NCBI GenBank assembly: GCA_902826245.1
Contig: CADEEA010000008.1
Location: 1 to 38,886 of the forward strand
Direction of reading: 5' to 3'
Source of the DNA: an uncultured Alphaproteobacteria bacterium
GTDB lineage: Bacteria; Pseudomonadota; Alphaproteobacteria; Caulobacterales; Aquidulcibacteraceae
Length of the DNA stretch: 38,886 nucleotides
Shown piece after piece: positions 1-7,960 of this stretch. Each line of letters opens with the position of its first letter. Within the stretch, counting starts at the first letter, position 1. The position numbers were made by a program, and so were the translations under genes. The notes beneath the pieces were generated by a model, which was given only the letters and a program-made list of their open reading frames with translations, had not been told where the DNA came from and did no database searches.

Positions 1-1
1 A

Positions 2-316
2 GGCCACGGCTTTTCCAATTCCCTCGGCTTCCGCATTGGCGGCTTCGCCTATTCCAACGATGTAGTGTCGATGCCCGAAGCGACGTTCGCGGCGCTGGAG
101 GGGCTATCGCTCTGGATCGTCGACGCGTTGCGCGAGAAGCCGCACCCGACTCACGCCCATGTCGCCCTAAGCCTCGAATGGATCGCCCGGCTCAAGCCGC
201 AACGCGCGGTGCTGACGAACATGCATATCGACCTCGATTATCAGACCCTTCGCGCAGGTCTCCCGGCAGGCGTCGAACCAGCTTATGATTGCTGGAGCGC
301 CGAACTCGCCATCTGA
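2..316 (+). CDS. MBL-fold metallohydrolase, PhnP-like (C-terminal part)
   Basis: The reading frame is open from the left edge of the window, so only the last 104 residues are present. It begins GHGFSNSLGFRIGGFAYSND and ends with a TNMHIDLDY segment. That last motif, with its late histidine and aspartates, is typical of the C-terminal metal-site region of PhnP-type metallo-beta-lactamase-fold hydrolases, which often act as cyclic phosphodiesterases. In alphaproteobacteria such a gene often follows a TatD-type nuclease, but the upstream part is outside the window. The substrate cannot be told. The family call is fairly firm and the function loose. Confidence 0.75.
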   Translation, partial: GHGFSNSLGFRIGGFAYSNDVVSMPEATFAALEGLSLWIVDALREKPHPTHAHVALSLEWIARLKPQRAVLTNMHIDLDYQTLRAGLPAGVEPAYDCWSAELAI

Positions 317-368
317 GTCGGCTCTTCGGGTCCGGTATTTCCCATAATCTATCTTATGCGAGAACAAT

Positions 369-1217
369 ATGGCCGCGCAAGTCGATGGAAATATGGGGAA
401 AAAGACCCAAGACCGAGGCGCCGCCCTCGCCCGAACCGGTGCTGCGACACAGGCCGTGCTCGATGTGATGGCGAAGCTCCGCGCGCCGGTGGGCGGCTGT
501 CCCTGGGATACCGAGCAGACCTTCGCCACCATCGCCCCCTACACGATCGAAGAAGCCTACGAAGTCGCCGACGCCATCGAGCGTGCGGATATGCCAGCGC
601 TCAAGGAAGAGCTGGGCGACCTCCTCTTCCAGGTCGCCTTCCACGCCCGCATGGCTGAGGAGGTCGGCGCATTCGATTTTGCCGATGTCGCACAGGCGCT
701 CGCCGACAAGATGGTGGAGCGCCATCCCCACGTGTTCGGCGCCGAAGGCGACAATCGCACCGCCGAGCAACAGACCGTCGCCTGGGAAACCCTCAAGGCG
801 GAGAAACGTGCCGCCAAAGGCGCTTCCCTGCTCGACGATGTGCCGATGGCCCTCCCCGCTCTAATGCGCGCCGAGAAGCTCACTAAACGTGCGGCGCGGA
901 TCAATTTCGATTGGCCTGCGCCCGAGCCGGTGCTGGAGAAGCTCGAAGAGGAATTGGCCGAACTGAAGGAGGCGCGCGCGGCTGGCGACCAAGAGCACAT
1001 CGCCGAAGAGATGGGCGATATCCTGTTCGTCATGGCCAACCTCGCGCGCAAGCTCAAGGTCGATCCCGAAGAAGCGCTCCGCCGCGCCAACGCGAAATTT
1101 ACGCGGCGGTTTCAACACATCGAGCGTCGCCTCGCCGAACAAGGCCGCGCCGGCCCGCAGCCGCTGGATGAGATGGAAGCGCTGTGGCTGGAGGCAAAGC
1201 GGGCGGAGCGGGGGTGA
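369..1217 (+). CDS. mazG: Nucleoside triphosphate pyrophosphohydrolase MazG
   Basis: MazG hydrolyses (d)NTPs to the monophosphate and pyrophosphate and acts in nucleotide-pool cleaning and stress control. The 282 residues are close to the usual 260-280 and contain two MazG repeats. The first has the GGCPWDTEQT signature at residues 42-51, EEAYE at 61-65 and EELGD at 80-84, which form the metal-binding acidic motif. The second, around residues 190-235, repeats the pattern with EELAELKEA and EEMGDILF. The ATG at 369 has a second in-frame ATG at 393, and the first 25 residues are not conserved-looking, so the true start could be the later one. It converges on the toxin-like gene at 1224 with only 6 bp between them. 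Confidence 0.95.
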   Translation: MAAQVDGNMGKKTQDRGAALARTGAATQAVLDVMAKLRAPVGGCPWDTEQTFATIAPYTIEEAYEVADAIERADMPALKEELGDLLFQVAFHARMAEEVGAFDFADVAQALADKMVERHPHVFGAEGDNRTAEQQTVAWETLKAEKRAAKGASLLDDVPMALPALMRAEKLTKRAARINFDWPAPEPVLEKLEEELAELKEARAAGDQEHIAEEMGDILFVMANLARKLKVDPEEALRRANAKFTRRFQHIERRLAEQGRAGPQPLDEMEALWLEAKRAERG

Positions 1218-1223
1218 AAGCGG

Positions 1224-1604
1224 TTAGTCCCATCGCCTTACGTTCAACGGCAACAGCCGCAAGCGCTGGCGCTCGGCCTCTATGGTCAGGAGCGCGCCGC
1301 TTTCTAAATCGGCTGCACATCTCCGCAAGCCAAGTATCAACGGCCCGACGAGCAGCTGCGGCGCCAAATTCGCGGCGCGAACTTGAACCACGCTGGGCTT
1401 GTCGCCGTTGGTCGCCGCCAGAATCGCGCTGAAGTCGAGATCGTGTGTCACCACGACGTACTCGTTCTTTTTTGCAAATGCCATGATCTCCGTGTCTTCA
1501 GCACCCGCCGGTCCATGGCCGTTCCAGTGTTCGGCCTCAAACCCAGCGGCTCTCAGGTCGGCAGCCAAAGCAGGCGAAAGGTTCATGTCGAGGAGAAGCT
1601 TCAT
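1224..1604 (-). CDS. DUF5615 PIN-like toxin candidate
   Basis: The protein has 126 residues. It opens with MKLLLDMNLSPALA, with an acidic residue at D6, and carries VVVTHDLDFSAIL at about 51-63. These two blocks define the DUF5615 PIN-like family, predicted small metal-dependent nucleases. The gene overlaps the 3' end of the upstream DUF433 gene by 4 bp (ATGA), so the two are translationally coupled. DUF433 plus DUF5615 is a recurrent toxin-antitoxin-like pairing in bacterial genomes. Toxicity is inferred from family and context, not from the sequence itself. Confidence 0.85.
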   Translation of the reverse strand: MKLLLDMNLSPALAADLRAAGFEAEHWNGHGPAGAEDTEIMAFAKKNEYVVVTHDLDFSAILAATNGDKPSVVQVRAANLAPQLLVGPLILGLRRCAADLESGALLTIEAERQRLRLLPLNVRRWD

Positions 1605-1834
1605 GCCTCTTCAGCAAACGCGAGATCTTTTCCTTCTGCGAGCCAAGCCGCGTACTGAAGAGCTTGGAGCACATCTTCGCGTTCCAGGTAGGGATAGTCT
1701 ACGAGGACCTCTTCTATGGTACGGCCCGCGCCGATCTGATTGACGACCATAGCCGCAGTGACGCGCATGCCGCGTATGCAAGCTTTGCCGCCCATAACGC
1801 CCGGCTTCTGGGTAATTCGGTCAAAAGTGCGCAT
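1601..1834 (-). CDS. DUF433 antitoxin-like DNA-binding protein
   Basis: This 77-residue protein carries the DUF433 signature: a basic N-terminus, KPGVMGGKACIRGMRV at about 10-25, then an RTIEEVLVDYPYLEREDV helix pair. The fold is a winged helix-turn-helix related to the VapB/antitoxin type, thought to bind DNA and neutralise a partner PIN-like protein. It is the first gene of a two-gene unit, overlapping the DUF5615 gene by 4 bp. Autoregulation would fit the family, but no clear operator was recognised in the 130 bp upstream. Confidence 0.85.
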   Translation of the reverse strand: MRTFDRITQKPGVMGGKACIRGMRVTAAMVVNQIGAGRTIEEVLVDYPYLEREDVLQALQYAAWLAEGKDLAFAEEA

Positions 1835-1968
1835 AGGCGCGAGAATAACCCTTCTCGGCCCCGCACGCCACTTGAGTTTCCTTTGCTCCGCCCCTCCCGC
1901 TTACCAAATTCCCCAACGCCGCCTTAACCGCTTTGCCTTATCCTGTGCAGTCAAAGGAGCGGCCGCCC

Positions 1969-2352
1969 ATGTCCACCATGACCAATAGCGTTCGGCGCGT
2001 GTCGGATCATTTCGAGCCGGAGCCCATGCTCGATCCGCAGGAACAGCGCCGGTTGCGCGGGCACCTCGAGCAGATCGATTACGCCGCCTACGCCGCCAAT
2101 CGCGAAGTCGTGTCGCAGACTTTGGGCCGCGCCGATTTGGCCAAGTTTCAGCGCCTGGCGGTCGCCGCCGCACATGCGCGCGCCAATTGGGTGGCCGCGG
2201 CTGCCGCCATGGTCGAGACGAGCACCGCCCTCTCCCCCGCGCAAGTGAACGAACTCGCCACGCTACGAGCCGCCTACGATGAACTCACCGAAGTCCACGA
2301 AGCCATGCGGCGCATGGTGGAGCGCGGGTATCTGAGCTATCAGGCGAAGTAG
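1969..2352 (+). CDS. Small alpha-helical hypothetical protein
   Basis: The start at ATG 1969 is chosen because an AAAGGAG ribosome-binding site lies at 1953-1958 with suitable spacing; an upstream TTG at 1933 has no such support. The 127-residue product is rich in Ala, Glu and Arg, lacks a signal peptide or membrane segment, and reads as long helices (for example LAKFQRLAVAAAHARANW and AAYDELTEVHEAMRRMVERG). I do not recognise the family. The regular codon use and good ribosome-binding site support a real gene. It stands alone between the divergent DUF433 gene and a repeat region. Confidence 0.7.
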   Translation: MSTMTNSVRRVSDHFEPEPMLDPQEQRRLRGHLEQIDYAAYAANREVVSQTLGRADLAKFQRLAVAAAHARANWVAAAAAMVETSTALSPAQVNELATLRAAYDELTEVHEAMRRMVERGYLSYQAK

Positions 2353-2435
2353 TTGAACGGACTGGAGGCGCGCAAGCGCTGACGCCTGTAAGTGGGAGCG
2401 CCCGCCAAGTGCGGGATAAGTTTACCCCAACGCAA

Positions 2436-2517
2436 GTTGGAGCGCGCCGCTCCGCGGCGCATGGCGTTTATGTCTGCAAAACAAGGCGCGGTGCGCCGCG
2501 GAGCGGCGCGCTCCAAC
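2436..2517. repeat. Palindromic repeat, family 1, copy 1 (26-bp perfect arms)
   Basis: The arms at 2436-2461 and 2492-2517 are exact reverse complements over 26 bp, separated by 30 bp. The arm core is TTGGAGCGCGCCGCTCCGCG. Related arms occur at 18689-18738 and 27231-27286, so this is a dispersed REP-like element. It lies 80 bp after the hypothetical gene ending at 2352. It has no T-run and so is not a classical terminator. Confidence 0.85.
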
Positions 2518-2668
2518 GCCCAAAAATCGAGGATAGATTCACCTCTACCCCGCACTAAGCGCTTGAAAACATAAACAAACACGGCCGCTTAACCGACGGA
2601 ATTCGAATTGTTGTACAAAGGAGGCGTCCGCATACGGGAGATTTCGAAGAGCTCCGAAACTTTGAGAT

Positions 2669-3060
2669 GTGCGTGACACGATCGGTACGGCGAGCGGCAA
2701 AGCGAAAGCGGAGCAACTCTGAAAATCTGGCTTCGGGGAGTGAAACCGAAGCGTCCGGCGCAACGGAGGCGTCGCGTACAACACCGGTGAAACGGGCATG
2801 GAGCTAAGCCCCAAGGCGCACCCTTCGGTTAAGGGTTCGCCGGAAGCGGACCGTCAGGAGGCGAGCCAGCCATCGTTGGCCTTGTACAACTCCTCGGCCC
2901 ACACCGGGACAAACGATCGGAAACGGGGCGCGTTGAACGCGCATCGGCCGAAGCTCGAAAGAGCCAAGGCCGAACCCTAGAGACTACCTCGGCGCCGACA
3001 ACGCGCCCCGTCTCCCTGAGGGGAGGAAGGAATGCAGGAGAAACGCCGGAGGCCGCCCTT
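2669..3060 (+). mobile_element. Candidate 5' fragment of a group II intron (structured RNA, no RT gene)
   Basis: This stretch contains no convincing protein but reads like the domain I-III part of a bacterial group II intron. It begins with GTGCG at 2669-2673, the usual 5' intron end. Loops of the GCGAAAGC, GGGAGTGAAACC and GGTGAAACGGGC type follow. Hairpins visible by eye are GCTTCGG/CCGAAGC (about 2729-2752), CCCTT/AAGGG (2821-2835), GCGCG/CGCGC (about 2928-2942) and GGCC-gaa-GCTC-GAAA-GAGC-caa-GGCC (2946-2971). AGAGACTA lies at about 2979-2986, and GGAGGAAGGA precedes an ATG at 3032, as if a reverse-transcriptase gene once began there. No RT coding sequence and no domain V were found, so the 3' part is missing. 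Other large structured RNAs remain possible. Confidence 0.45.
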
Positions 3061-3073
3061 CCGAGCGTCCCCA

Positions 3074-3952
3074 TCAGCCTGTCCCAGCCCCAAACGGCAC
3101 GACCTTGTTTTCCACATCGTGGCCGATGTCGCAGCGGCCCAGATACGCGATCCCTGCGCGAGCGCACCAATATTTCAGCATCTCTTCGTCGTTCGTGCCG
3201 AAGGGCTTGTCGTTCTCCGGCACGTCGCTCAGACGCCCTAGCTTGATCCCCCTCACCTGGCGAATGCCGGGAGAGGAGGTGATGGAGAAGAGGGCGCGGT
3301 CCAAGCGATAGAGATATTCGCCTACGTCTTCGATCAGCAGCACGTGGCCGGACAAATCCGGCATCAGCGACGTGCCGAGGATCGATTGCAGCACCATGAT
3401 GTTGAACGCCACGCTGCGGCCGTCGAACATGAGGCCGAGTTCGACGCTCTCGGGCGCGCGCTCGATCAGCCAAGCGAGCGCCCTCCTCACCGCCGCCTCG
3501 CCGCCAGGGCGGATCATATCCACCGGCATCGGCCCGTGCGCGACGTTCTTGAAACCCTTGGCATAGAGCCCGCCCAAGAGCGCGCCCGCATCGGAATAGC
3601 CCAAATAAGTCTTGGCGCATGCGTGCTCATTCAATTGCGCAAGCGCTGCTTCCGCCATCCGGCAAGCCCCATAACCCCCACGCGCGAACCAGATGGCGTC
3701 AAGGGCGGGGTCGTTGGCGAATTCCACAAACGCCGCAGCGCGCGCTTCATCGTCGCCTGCAAAGTGTCCGGCGTTCAAGAAACATTGCGGATGAAAAACG
3801 ATCTCGGGGGCGCGATCGAGAAACGCGTCGGCGGCAAAACGCGCGACCCGTTCGGCCAATTCCTTGTCTATGCGGGTGCCGGGTGCGACCACGCCGATGC
3901 GAAGCGATGGCGCCATGAGTGCGTTCGTCTCCTTGCCGATAGGCGGCTTCAT
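3074..3952 (-). CDS. S66 family LD-carboxypeptidase (LdcA-like)
   Basis: This family removes the terminal D-alanine from murein tetrapeptides in the cytoplasm during peptidoglycan recycling. The 292-residue protein has the S66 catalytic set: nucleophile S120 in LGYSD, E208 in [10 protein letters not shown] and H278 in DIGHDVENK. The N-terminal strand RIGVVAPGT (18-26) is also typical. The first 13 residues may not be translated, since the ATG at 3916 (MAPSLRIG) is an equally good start. It diverges from the Mur ligase gene at 3971, whose known relatives reattach recycled peptides to UDP-MurNAc, so a joint recycling role is a reasonable inference. Its 3' end abuts the intron-like fragment. Confidence 0.88.
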   Translation of the reverse strand: MKPPIGKETNALMAPSLRIGVVAPGTRIDKELAERVARFAADAFLDRAPEIVFHPQCFLNAGHFAGDDEARAAAFVEFANDPALDAIWFARGGYGACRMAEAALAQLNEHACAKTYLGYSDAGALLGGLYAKGFKNVAHGPMPVDMIRPGGEAAVRRALAWLIERAPESVELGLMFDGRSVAFNIMVLQSILGTSLMPDLSGHVLLIEDVGEYLYRLDRALFSITSSPGIRQVRGIKLGRLSDVPENDKPFGTNDEEMLKYWCARAGIAYLGRCDIGHDVENKVVPFGAGTG

Positions 3953-3970
3953 CCCTCATATCAATCGCCG

Positions 3971-5386
3971 ATGAGTCAGGCAAAGATCGGTTCGGCCAAG
4001 TCCTATTTCATGAGCGGCGTCGGCGGCTCGGGGATGCTGCCCTTGGCGCTGATTCTGCGCGCGCGCGGGTTCGAGGTGGCAGGCTCGGATCGCTCCCTCG
4101 ATCAGGGCCGACTGGGCCCCAAGTTTGAGTATCTGAAGGCGCAGGGTATCGCCCTCTTCCCGCAGGACGGATCGGGGATTGTCAGCGCCGACCAAATCCT
4201 CGTGCGCTCGGCCGCAGTCGAAGACACCGTCGGCGATGTCGTCGCCGCCACGCGCCTCGGCGCGTGCGATATGAAGCGCCCGGAATTGCTCGCCGAACTC
4301 TTCAACGCCGCCAAAGTTCGCATCGGAATCGCCGGCACCAGCGGCAAGTCCACTACCACCGCGATGGTCGCCTGGATTTTGCACCGCGCCGGCAAGGACC
4401 CCACAGTGATGAACGGCGCGGTGATGAAAAATTTCGTCACCCCGGACGCCCTTTTCGCGTCCGCGCTGGTAGGCAAGGGTGACGCGTTCGTTTCCGAGGT
4501 GGATGAAAGCGACGGCTCGATCGCGGCCTACGAACCCACCATCGCTGTCGTCAACAATATCGCGCTCGACCACAAGAGCATGGACGAATTGCGCGCTCTG
4601 TTTTCCGGCTTCGTGAACAAAGCCGAGATCGCGGTGCTGAACCTGGACAACGAGGAAACCGCCGCACTGCTGCTCAAAACAAAGGTGCGTACGCGTACCT
4701 TCAGCCTACGCTCCGGCCTCGCCGATCTGCACGCCACAAACCAGGTTCCTGCCCCCGATGGCGTAAGTTTCACCGCTTTGGAGCGCGATGGCCGCGCCAG
4801 CGCCGAGGTGCACCTGGACGTGCCGGGCGAACACAATGTCGCCAATGCGCTCGCCGCGCTCTCGGCTGCGCGCGCGTACGGGCTCACGCTGAAGGACGCC
4901 GCTGCAGCGCTTGACGGCTTTGCGGGGACGAAGCGGCGTTTGGAGATCGTCGGCACGATGGGCGGCGTCACCATCATCGACGATTTTGCCCACAACCCCG
5001 ACAAGATCACTGCAACACTGAAAACCCTCCACGCATTTCCCGGACGTCTGCTGATCCTGTTCCAGCCGCACGGTTACGGGCCGCTGAAGCTGATGAAGGG
5101 CGAATTCATTGAGTGCTTCGCGCAGAACATGGCCGCCGAGGATGTGTTGATCCTTCCCGATCCGGCATATTTCGGCGGCACCGTCGATCGCGCGGTGACG
5201 AGCGAGAACATTGCCGCCGGTGTGCGCGCGCGTGGCCTGCAAGCGCTCGCTTTCGCGGAGCGCGCAGCCTGCGGCGACAAGCTGATCGAACTGGCGGAGC
5301 CCGGCGACCGCATCCTGGTGATGGGCGCACGTGACGACACGTTGAGTGTGTTCGCCGCGGAATTGCTAGCCAGGCTGGCGCGGTAG
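3971..5386 (+). CDS. Mur ligase family protein (MurC/Mpl-like)
   Basis: The protein has 471 residues if it starts at ATG 3971; the frame is open further upstream, but that stretch is antisense to the carboxypeptidase. The three Mur-ligase domains are visible: an N-terminal Rossmann segment [16 protein letters not shown], a central ATPase with P-loop GTSGKSTTT at 122-130 and EVDESDGSI, and a C-terminal domain with [10 protein letters not shown] and [12 protein letters not shown]. MurC and Mpl normally read GTHGKTTT, so Ser in place of His and Ser in place of the second Thr are unusual. The order and DDFAHNP point to the MurC/Mpl branch. Given the divergent LD-carboxypeptidase, a recycling ligase like Mpl is more likely than the essential MurC, but this is inference. 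Confidence 0.8.
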   Translation: MSQAKIGSAKSYFMSGVGGSGMLPLALILRARGFEVAGSDRSLDQGRLGPKFEYLKAQGIALFPQDGSGIVSADQILVRSAAVEDTVGDVVAATRLGACDMKRPELLAELFNAAKVRIGIAGTSGKSTTTAMVAWILHRAGKDPTVMNGAVMKNFVTPDALFASALVGKGDAFVSEVDESDGSIAAYEPTIAVVNNIALDHKSMDELRALFSGFVNKAEIAVLNLDNEETAALLLKTKVRTRTFSLRSGLADLHATNQVPAPDGVSFTALERDGRASAEVHLDVPGEHNVANALAALSAARAYGLTLKDAAAALDGFAGTKRRLEIVGTMGGVTIIDDFAHNPDKITATLKTLHAFPGRLLILFQPHGYGPLKLMKGEFIECFAQNMAAEDVLILPDPAYFGGTVDRAVTSENIAAGVRARGLQALAFAERAACGDKLIELAEPGDRILVMGARDDTLSVFAAELLARLAR

Positions 5387-5397
5387 CGCCATCTGAT

Positions 5398-6783
5398 CTA
5401 CTCCGCCGCCAAGCGCGGCGCCTCGGGCAGGGGCTCAAGCGGCGCAAAGCGCGCGGCGTCAGCGATGAGCAATTCTGCACGCAGCGTGATGTTGCCTTCA
5501 TCGTCGCTGCTCTCCTCCAGCACGCGGCCGATGGCGGCGATCTGCGCGCGGATGCGACCGTCGGATGGGGCGAGGGTCAGTGTGACAATGCGGGTGGCGG
5601 AAAACGCCGTCTGGTCAATCGCTGCGAGCATGGAATCCATGCCCTCGCCGGTCATCGCAGAGACCGCCACAGCGGGCAGGGCGCTCATCAGCGCGCCCTC
5701 CTCCTGGCCCAGCGCTCCTGCTCGCCGCAGCCGGGCCTCGCGCGTGGGCGCGTCAAGCTGGTCGATCTTGTTCCAGACCTCGAGCACGGGCGGAGACTTG
5801 CCGTCGGCGCCCTTGGCCAATTGCGCCAGCACCGCAAGCACATCGGCGCGTTGTTTTTCACTTTCCGGATGGGCGATGTCGCGCACATGCAAAAGCAAAT
5901 CCGCCTCGGTAACCGCTTCGAGCGTCGCGCGGAACGCCTCGACCAGTTCGTGCGGCAAATCCGAGATGAAACCCACCGTGTCGCTGACGATCACCGTGCG
6001 CCCGCTCGGCAGCTTCACTTGCCGCGCAGTGGGGTCGAGCGTCGCAAACAGCATGTCCTTAGCCAGCACGCCAGCTTGCGTGAGCTGGTTGAACAACGTC
6101 GATTTGCCGGCATTGGTGTACCCCACCAGCACTACAGCCGGCAGTCCGGCGCGCGACCGCGCCCGCCGCTGCAGCCCGCGCGTGCGCCGCACCTCCTCCA
6201 ACTCGCGCTTCAATTTGATGATGCGCTCGGCGATAATGCGGCGGTCTAGTTCGATCTGGGTTTCGCCGGGGCCGCCGGTTTTTCCCAAACCGCCGCGCTG
6301 ACGCTCCAAGTGCGTCCAAGTGCGCACCAGGCGCGAGCGCTCATAGCCCTGCCGCGCCAGTTCCACCTGCAGGCGCCCCTCCTTGGTCTGCGCGCGCAGA
6401 CCGAAGATTTCCAGGATCAGCCCCGTGCGGTCGATCACCTTTGCGCCGATGTCCTGTTCGAGATTGCGCTGCTGCACCGGCGAAAGCGGCGCATCCATGA
6501 CGATGACGCCCGCCCCCAGCGCCTCTGCCTCTTGCTTCAGTCGCTCGACGCGTCCAGAGCCGAGATATGTCCGCGGGCTGATCTGGCGCAAGGGCGCTGC
6601 TTCCGACGCCGACACTTCGAGACCAAGCGCGAGTGCGAGGCCAATCGCTTCATCCAGGCGTCCCTGCGCTTCGGCTGAAGTGGCCGACGCCGCCGGGTAC
6701 GGCCGCAGCACGATGGCGCGGTTGACATCGGAAGAGGGAGGCTCAGTCGTCGCTTTCTTCGTCAATAGCTTTGTCGATCTCAT
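5398..6783 (-). CDS. hflX: Ribosome-associated GTPase HflX
   Basis: HflX splits stalled or stressed ribosomes using GTP. The 461-residue protein has the N-terminal HflX domain with the glycine-rich [17 protein letters not shown] segment (about 154-170). The G domain follows, with G1 GYTNAGKST (211-219), G3 DTVGF (258-262) and G4 NKID (338-341). The ATG at 6783 lies inside the 3' end of hfq, a 41-bp overlap, so translation is probably coupled; a TTG at 6765 is the only other option. hfq-hflX is a conserved pair in proteobacteria. Confidence 0.96.
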   Translation of the reverse strand: MRSTKLLTKKATTEPPSSDVNRAIVLRPYPAASATSAEAQGRLDEAIGLALALGLEVSASEAAPLRQISPRTYLGSGRVERLKQEAEALGAGVIVMDAPLSPVQQRNLEQDIGAKVIDRTGLILEIFGLRAQTKEGRLQVELARQGYERSRLVRTWTHLERQRGGLGKTGGPGETQIELDRRIIAERIIKLKRELEEVRRTRGLQRRARSRAGLPAVVLVGYTNAGKSTLFNQLTQAGVLAKDMLFATLDPTARQVKLPSGRTVIVSDTVGFISDLPHELVEAFRATLEAVTEADLLLHVRDIAHPESEKQRADVLAVLAQLAKGADGKSPPVLEVWNKIDQLDAPTREARLRRAGALGQEEGALMSALPAVAVSAMTGEGMDSMLAAIDQTAFSATRIVTLTLAPSDGRIRAQIAAIGRVLEESSDDEGNITLRAELLIADAARFAPLEPLPEAPRLAAE

Positions 6784-6997
6784 GCAATTGCACGGGCGCG
6801 CCCGGCATGATGGTGGAGATGGCGTGCTTGTAGACCAATTGCACCTGGCCGTCGCGCCGCAGCAGCACGCAGAAATTGTCGAACCAGGTTACCACGCCCT
6901 GCAATTTGACGCCGTTCACCAGGAACACGGTCAGCGGCGTCTTCGCCTTGCGGACAGCGTTCAGGAACGTGTCCTGCAGATTTTGTTTTTTTTCCAT
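6743..6997 (-). CDS. hfq: RNA chaperone Hfq
   Basis: Hfq forms a hexameric ring that anneals small RNAs to mRNAs. The 84-residue protein starts at ATG 6997 ([13 protein letters not shown]); an upstream in-frame extension lacks family similarity. Sm1 ([17 protein letters not shown]) and Sm2 (VYKHAIST) are both intact, with the QNLQD distal/proximal-face segment near the start. The C-terminal tail is short and acidic ([10 protein letters not shown]), as in alphaproteobacteria. It is followed by hflX with a 41-bp overlap and preceded by 105 bp after the aminotransferase gene. Confidence 0.97.
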   Translation of the reverse strand: MEKKQNLQDTFLNAVRKAKTPLTVFLVNGVKLQGVVTWFDNFCVLLRRDGQVQLVYKHAISTIMPGAPVQLHEIDKAIDEESDD

Positions 6998-7102
6998 AGG
7001 CCCAAACCTCGCCAAGTTGTGTCGCGCCGCGACGTTCGCGCGGCTTCGCGAACCGCTATAGCCGCGCCCGCTCCAACGCACAAACCAAAAACAAATGAGC
7101 CT

Positions 7103-7960
7103 CTATTGCGAGGATTTCATGCCGAGGTATGCCTCGCGCAGGGAGCGGCTCAGCGACCCGGGGCGGCCGTCGCCAATGCGTCGCCCATCCAGCGCGATAA
7201 CCGGGGTGGCCGGGTTGCTCGCGGCGCTGATGAAGGCCTCGCGTCCCGTCTGCGCTTCCTCGATCGTGAATGCCCGCTCCTCGATTGCGCACCCCAATTG
7301 GCGCGCAATCTGAAGCAAGGCAGCCCGGGTAACGCCGTGGAGCAGGTCGTGGGACAAAGTTCGGGTACGTAAGACGCCGTTTGCATCAACGATCCATGCG
7401 TTGGAGGTAGTTCCCTCAGTTACATACCCCTCCTCGTCCACAAACCAGGCTTCGAATGCGCCCGCCTCTCGCGCTGTCTGGCGCGCCAACACATTCGCCA
7501 GAAGGTTCGTCGACTTGATGTCGCGCCGTGCCCAGCGCGTTTCGGGCAGGGAGATAACCTTGACGCCAGCCGCAGCACGCGCGGTAAGCGCCTTCTGGTC
7601 CAAATTCTTGGCGGTGACGACCATGGTCGGCTTCACGCTAGGCGACGGGAAGAAATGATCGCGCGCGGCCACACCGCGGCTAATCTGCAGGTAGACGATG
7701 CCGTCATGGACGCGATTTCGCCGTATGGTTTCGCCGATCACCGCGCGCAGGGCGGCGTCGGTCATCGTCCCCCCAATGCGCAATTCGCGAAGCGAACGTC
7801 GCAGACGCGCCATGTGTTCAGCCTCGTCGCACAGGCGCCCGTCACGAAGGGCCCAGACTTCGTAGATAGAGTCGGCGAATTGAAAACCACGATCCAGCAC
7901 CGACACGCTCGCGCGCCGGAGCGGCAGATAAGCCCCGTTGACGTAGGCGACTTGGCTCAT
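7103..7960 (-). CDS. dat: D-amino-acid transaminase, class IV PLP-dependent
   Basis: The enzyme interconverts D-alanine and D-glutamate with 2-oxo acids and can supply D-amino acids for peptidoglycan. The 285 residues have the class IV fold signatures: YVNGAYLP at the start, LDRGFQFADSIYEV (22-35), catalytic PLP-binding K149 in RRDIKSTNLLA, and the cofactor-binding loop EGTTSNAW (182-189). The length fits D-amino-acid transaminases rather than branched-chain enzymes of over 300 residues. The start overlaps the ntrX stop by 4 bp (ATGA), so it is the last gene of the ntr unit, as in many alphaproteobacteria. Substrate choice cannot be proven from sequence. Confidence 0.88.
   Translation of the reverse strand: MSQVAYVNGAYLPLRRASVSVLDRGFQFADSIYEVWALRDGRLCDEAEHMARLRRSLRELRIGGTMTDAALRAVIGETIRRNRVHDGIVYLQISRGVAARDHFFPSPSVKPTMVVTAKNLDQKALTARAAAGVKVISLPETRWARRDIKSTNLLANVLARQTAREAGAFEAWFVDEEGYVTEGTTSNAWIVDANGVLRTRTLSHDLLHGVTRAALLQIARQLGCAIEERAFTIEEAQTGREAFISAASNPATPVIALDGRRIGDGRPGSLSRSLREAYLGMKSSQ

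Noticed and set aside
2545..2980. Short open frames on both strands within the intron-like segment
   Set aside because: They lack ribosome-binding sites and protein-like composition, and they follow the hairpin structure.
2600..3060. tmRNA or RNase P RNA in the structured region
   Set aside because: No tag-peptide reading frame or tRNA-like T-loop for tmRNA, and no GAGGAAAGTCCG-type core for RNase P RNA, was found.
3344..3970. N-terminal extension of the Mur ligase frame by about 209 codons
   Set aside because: It is antisense to the S66 peptidase, whose catalytic residues are intact; the family-like start is at 3971.
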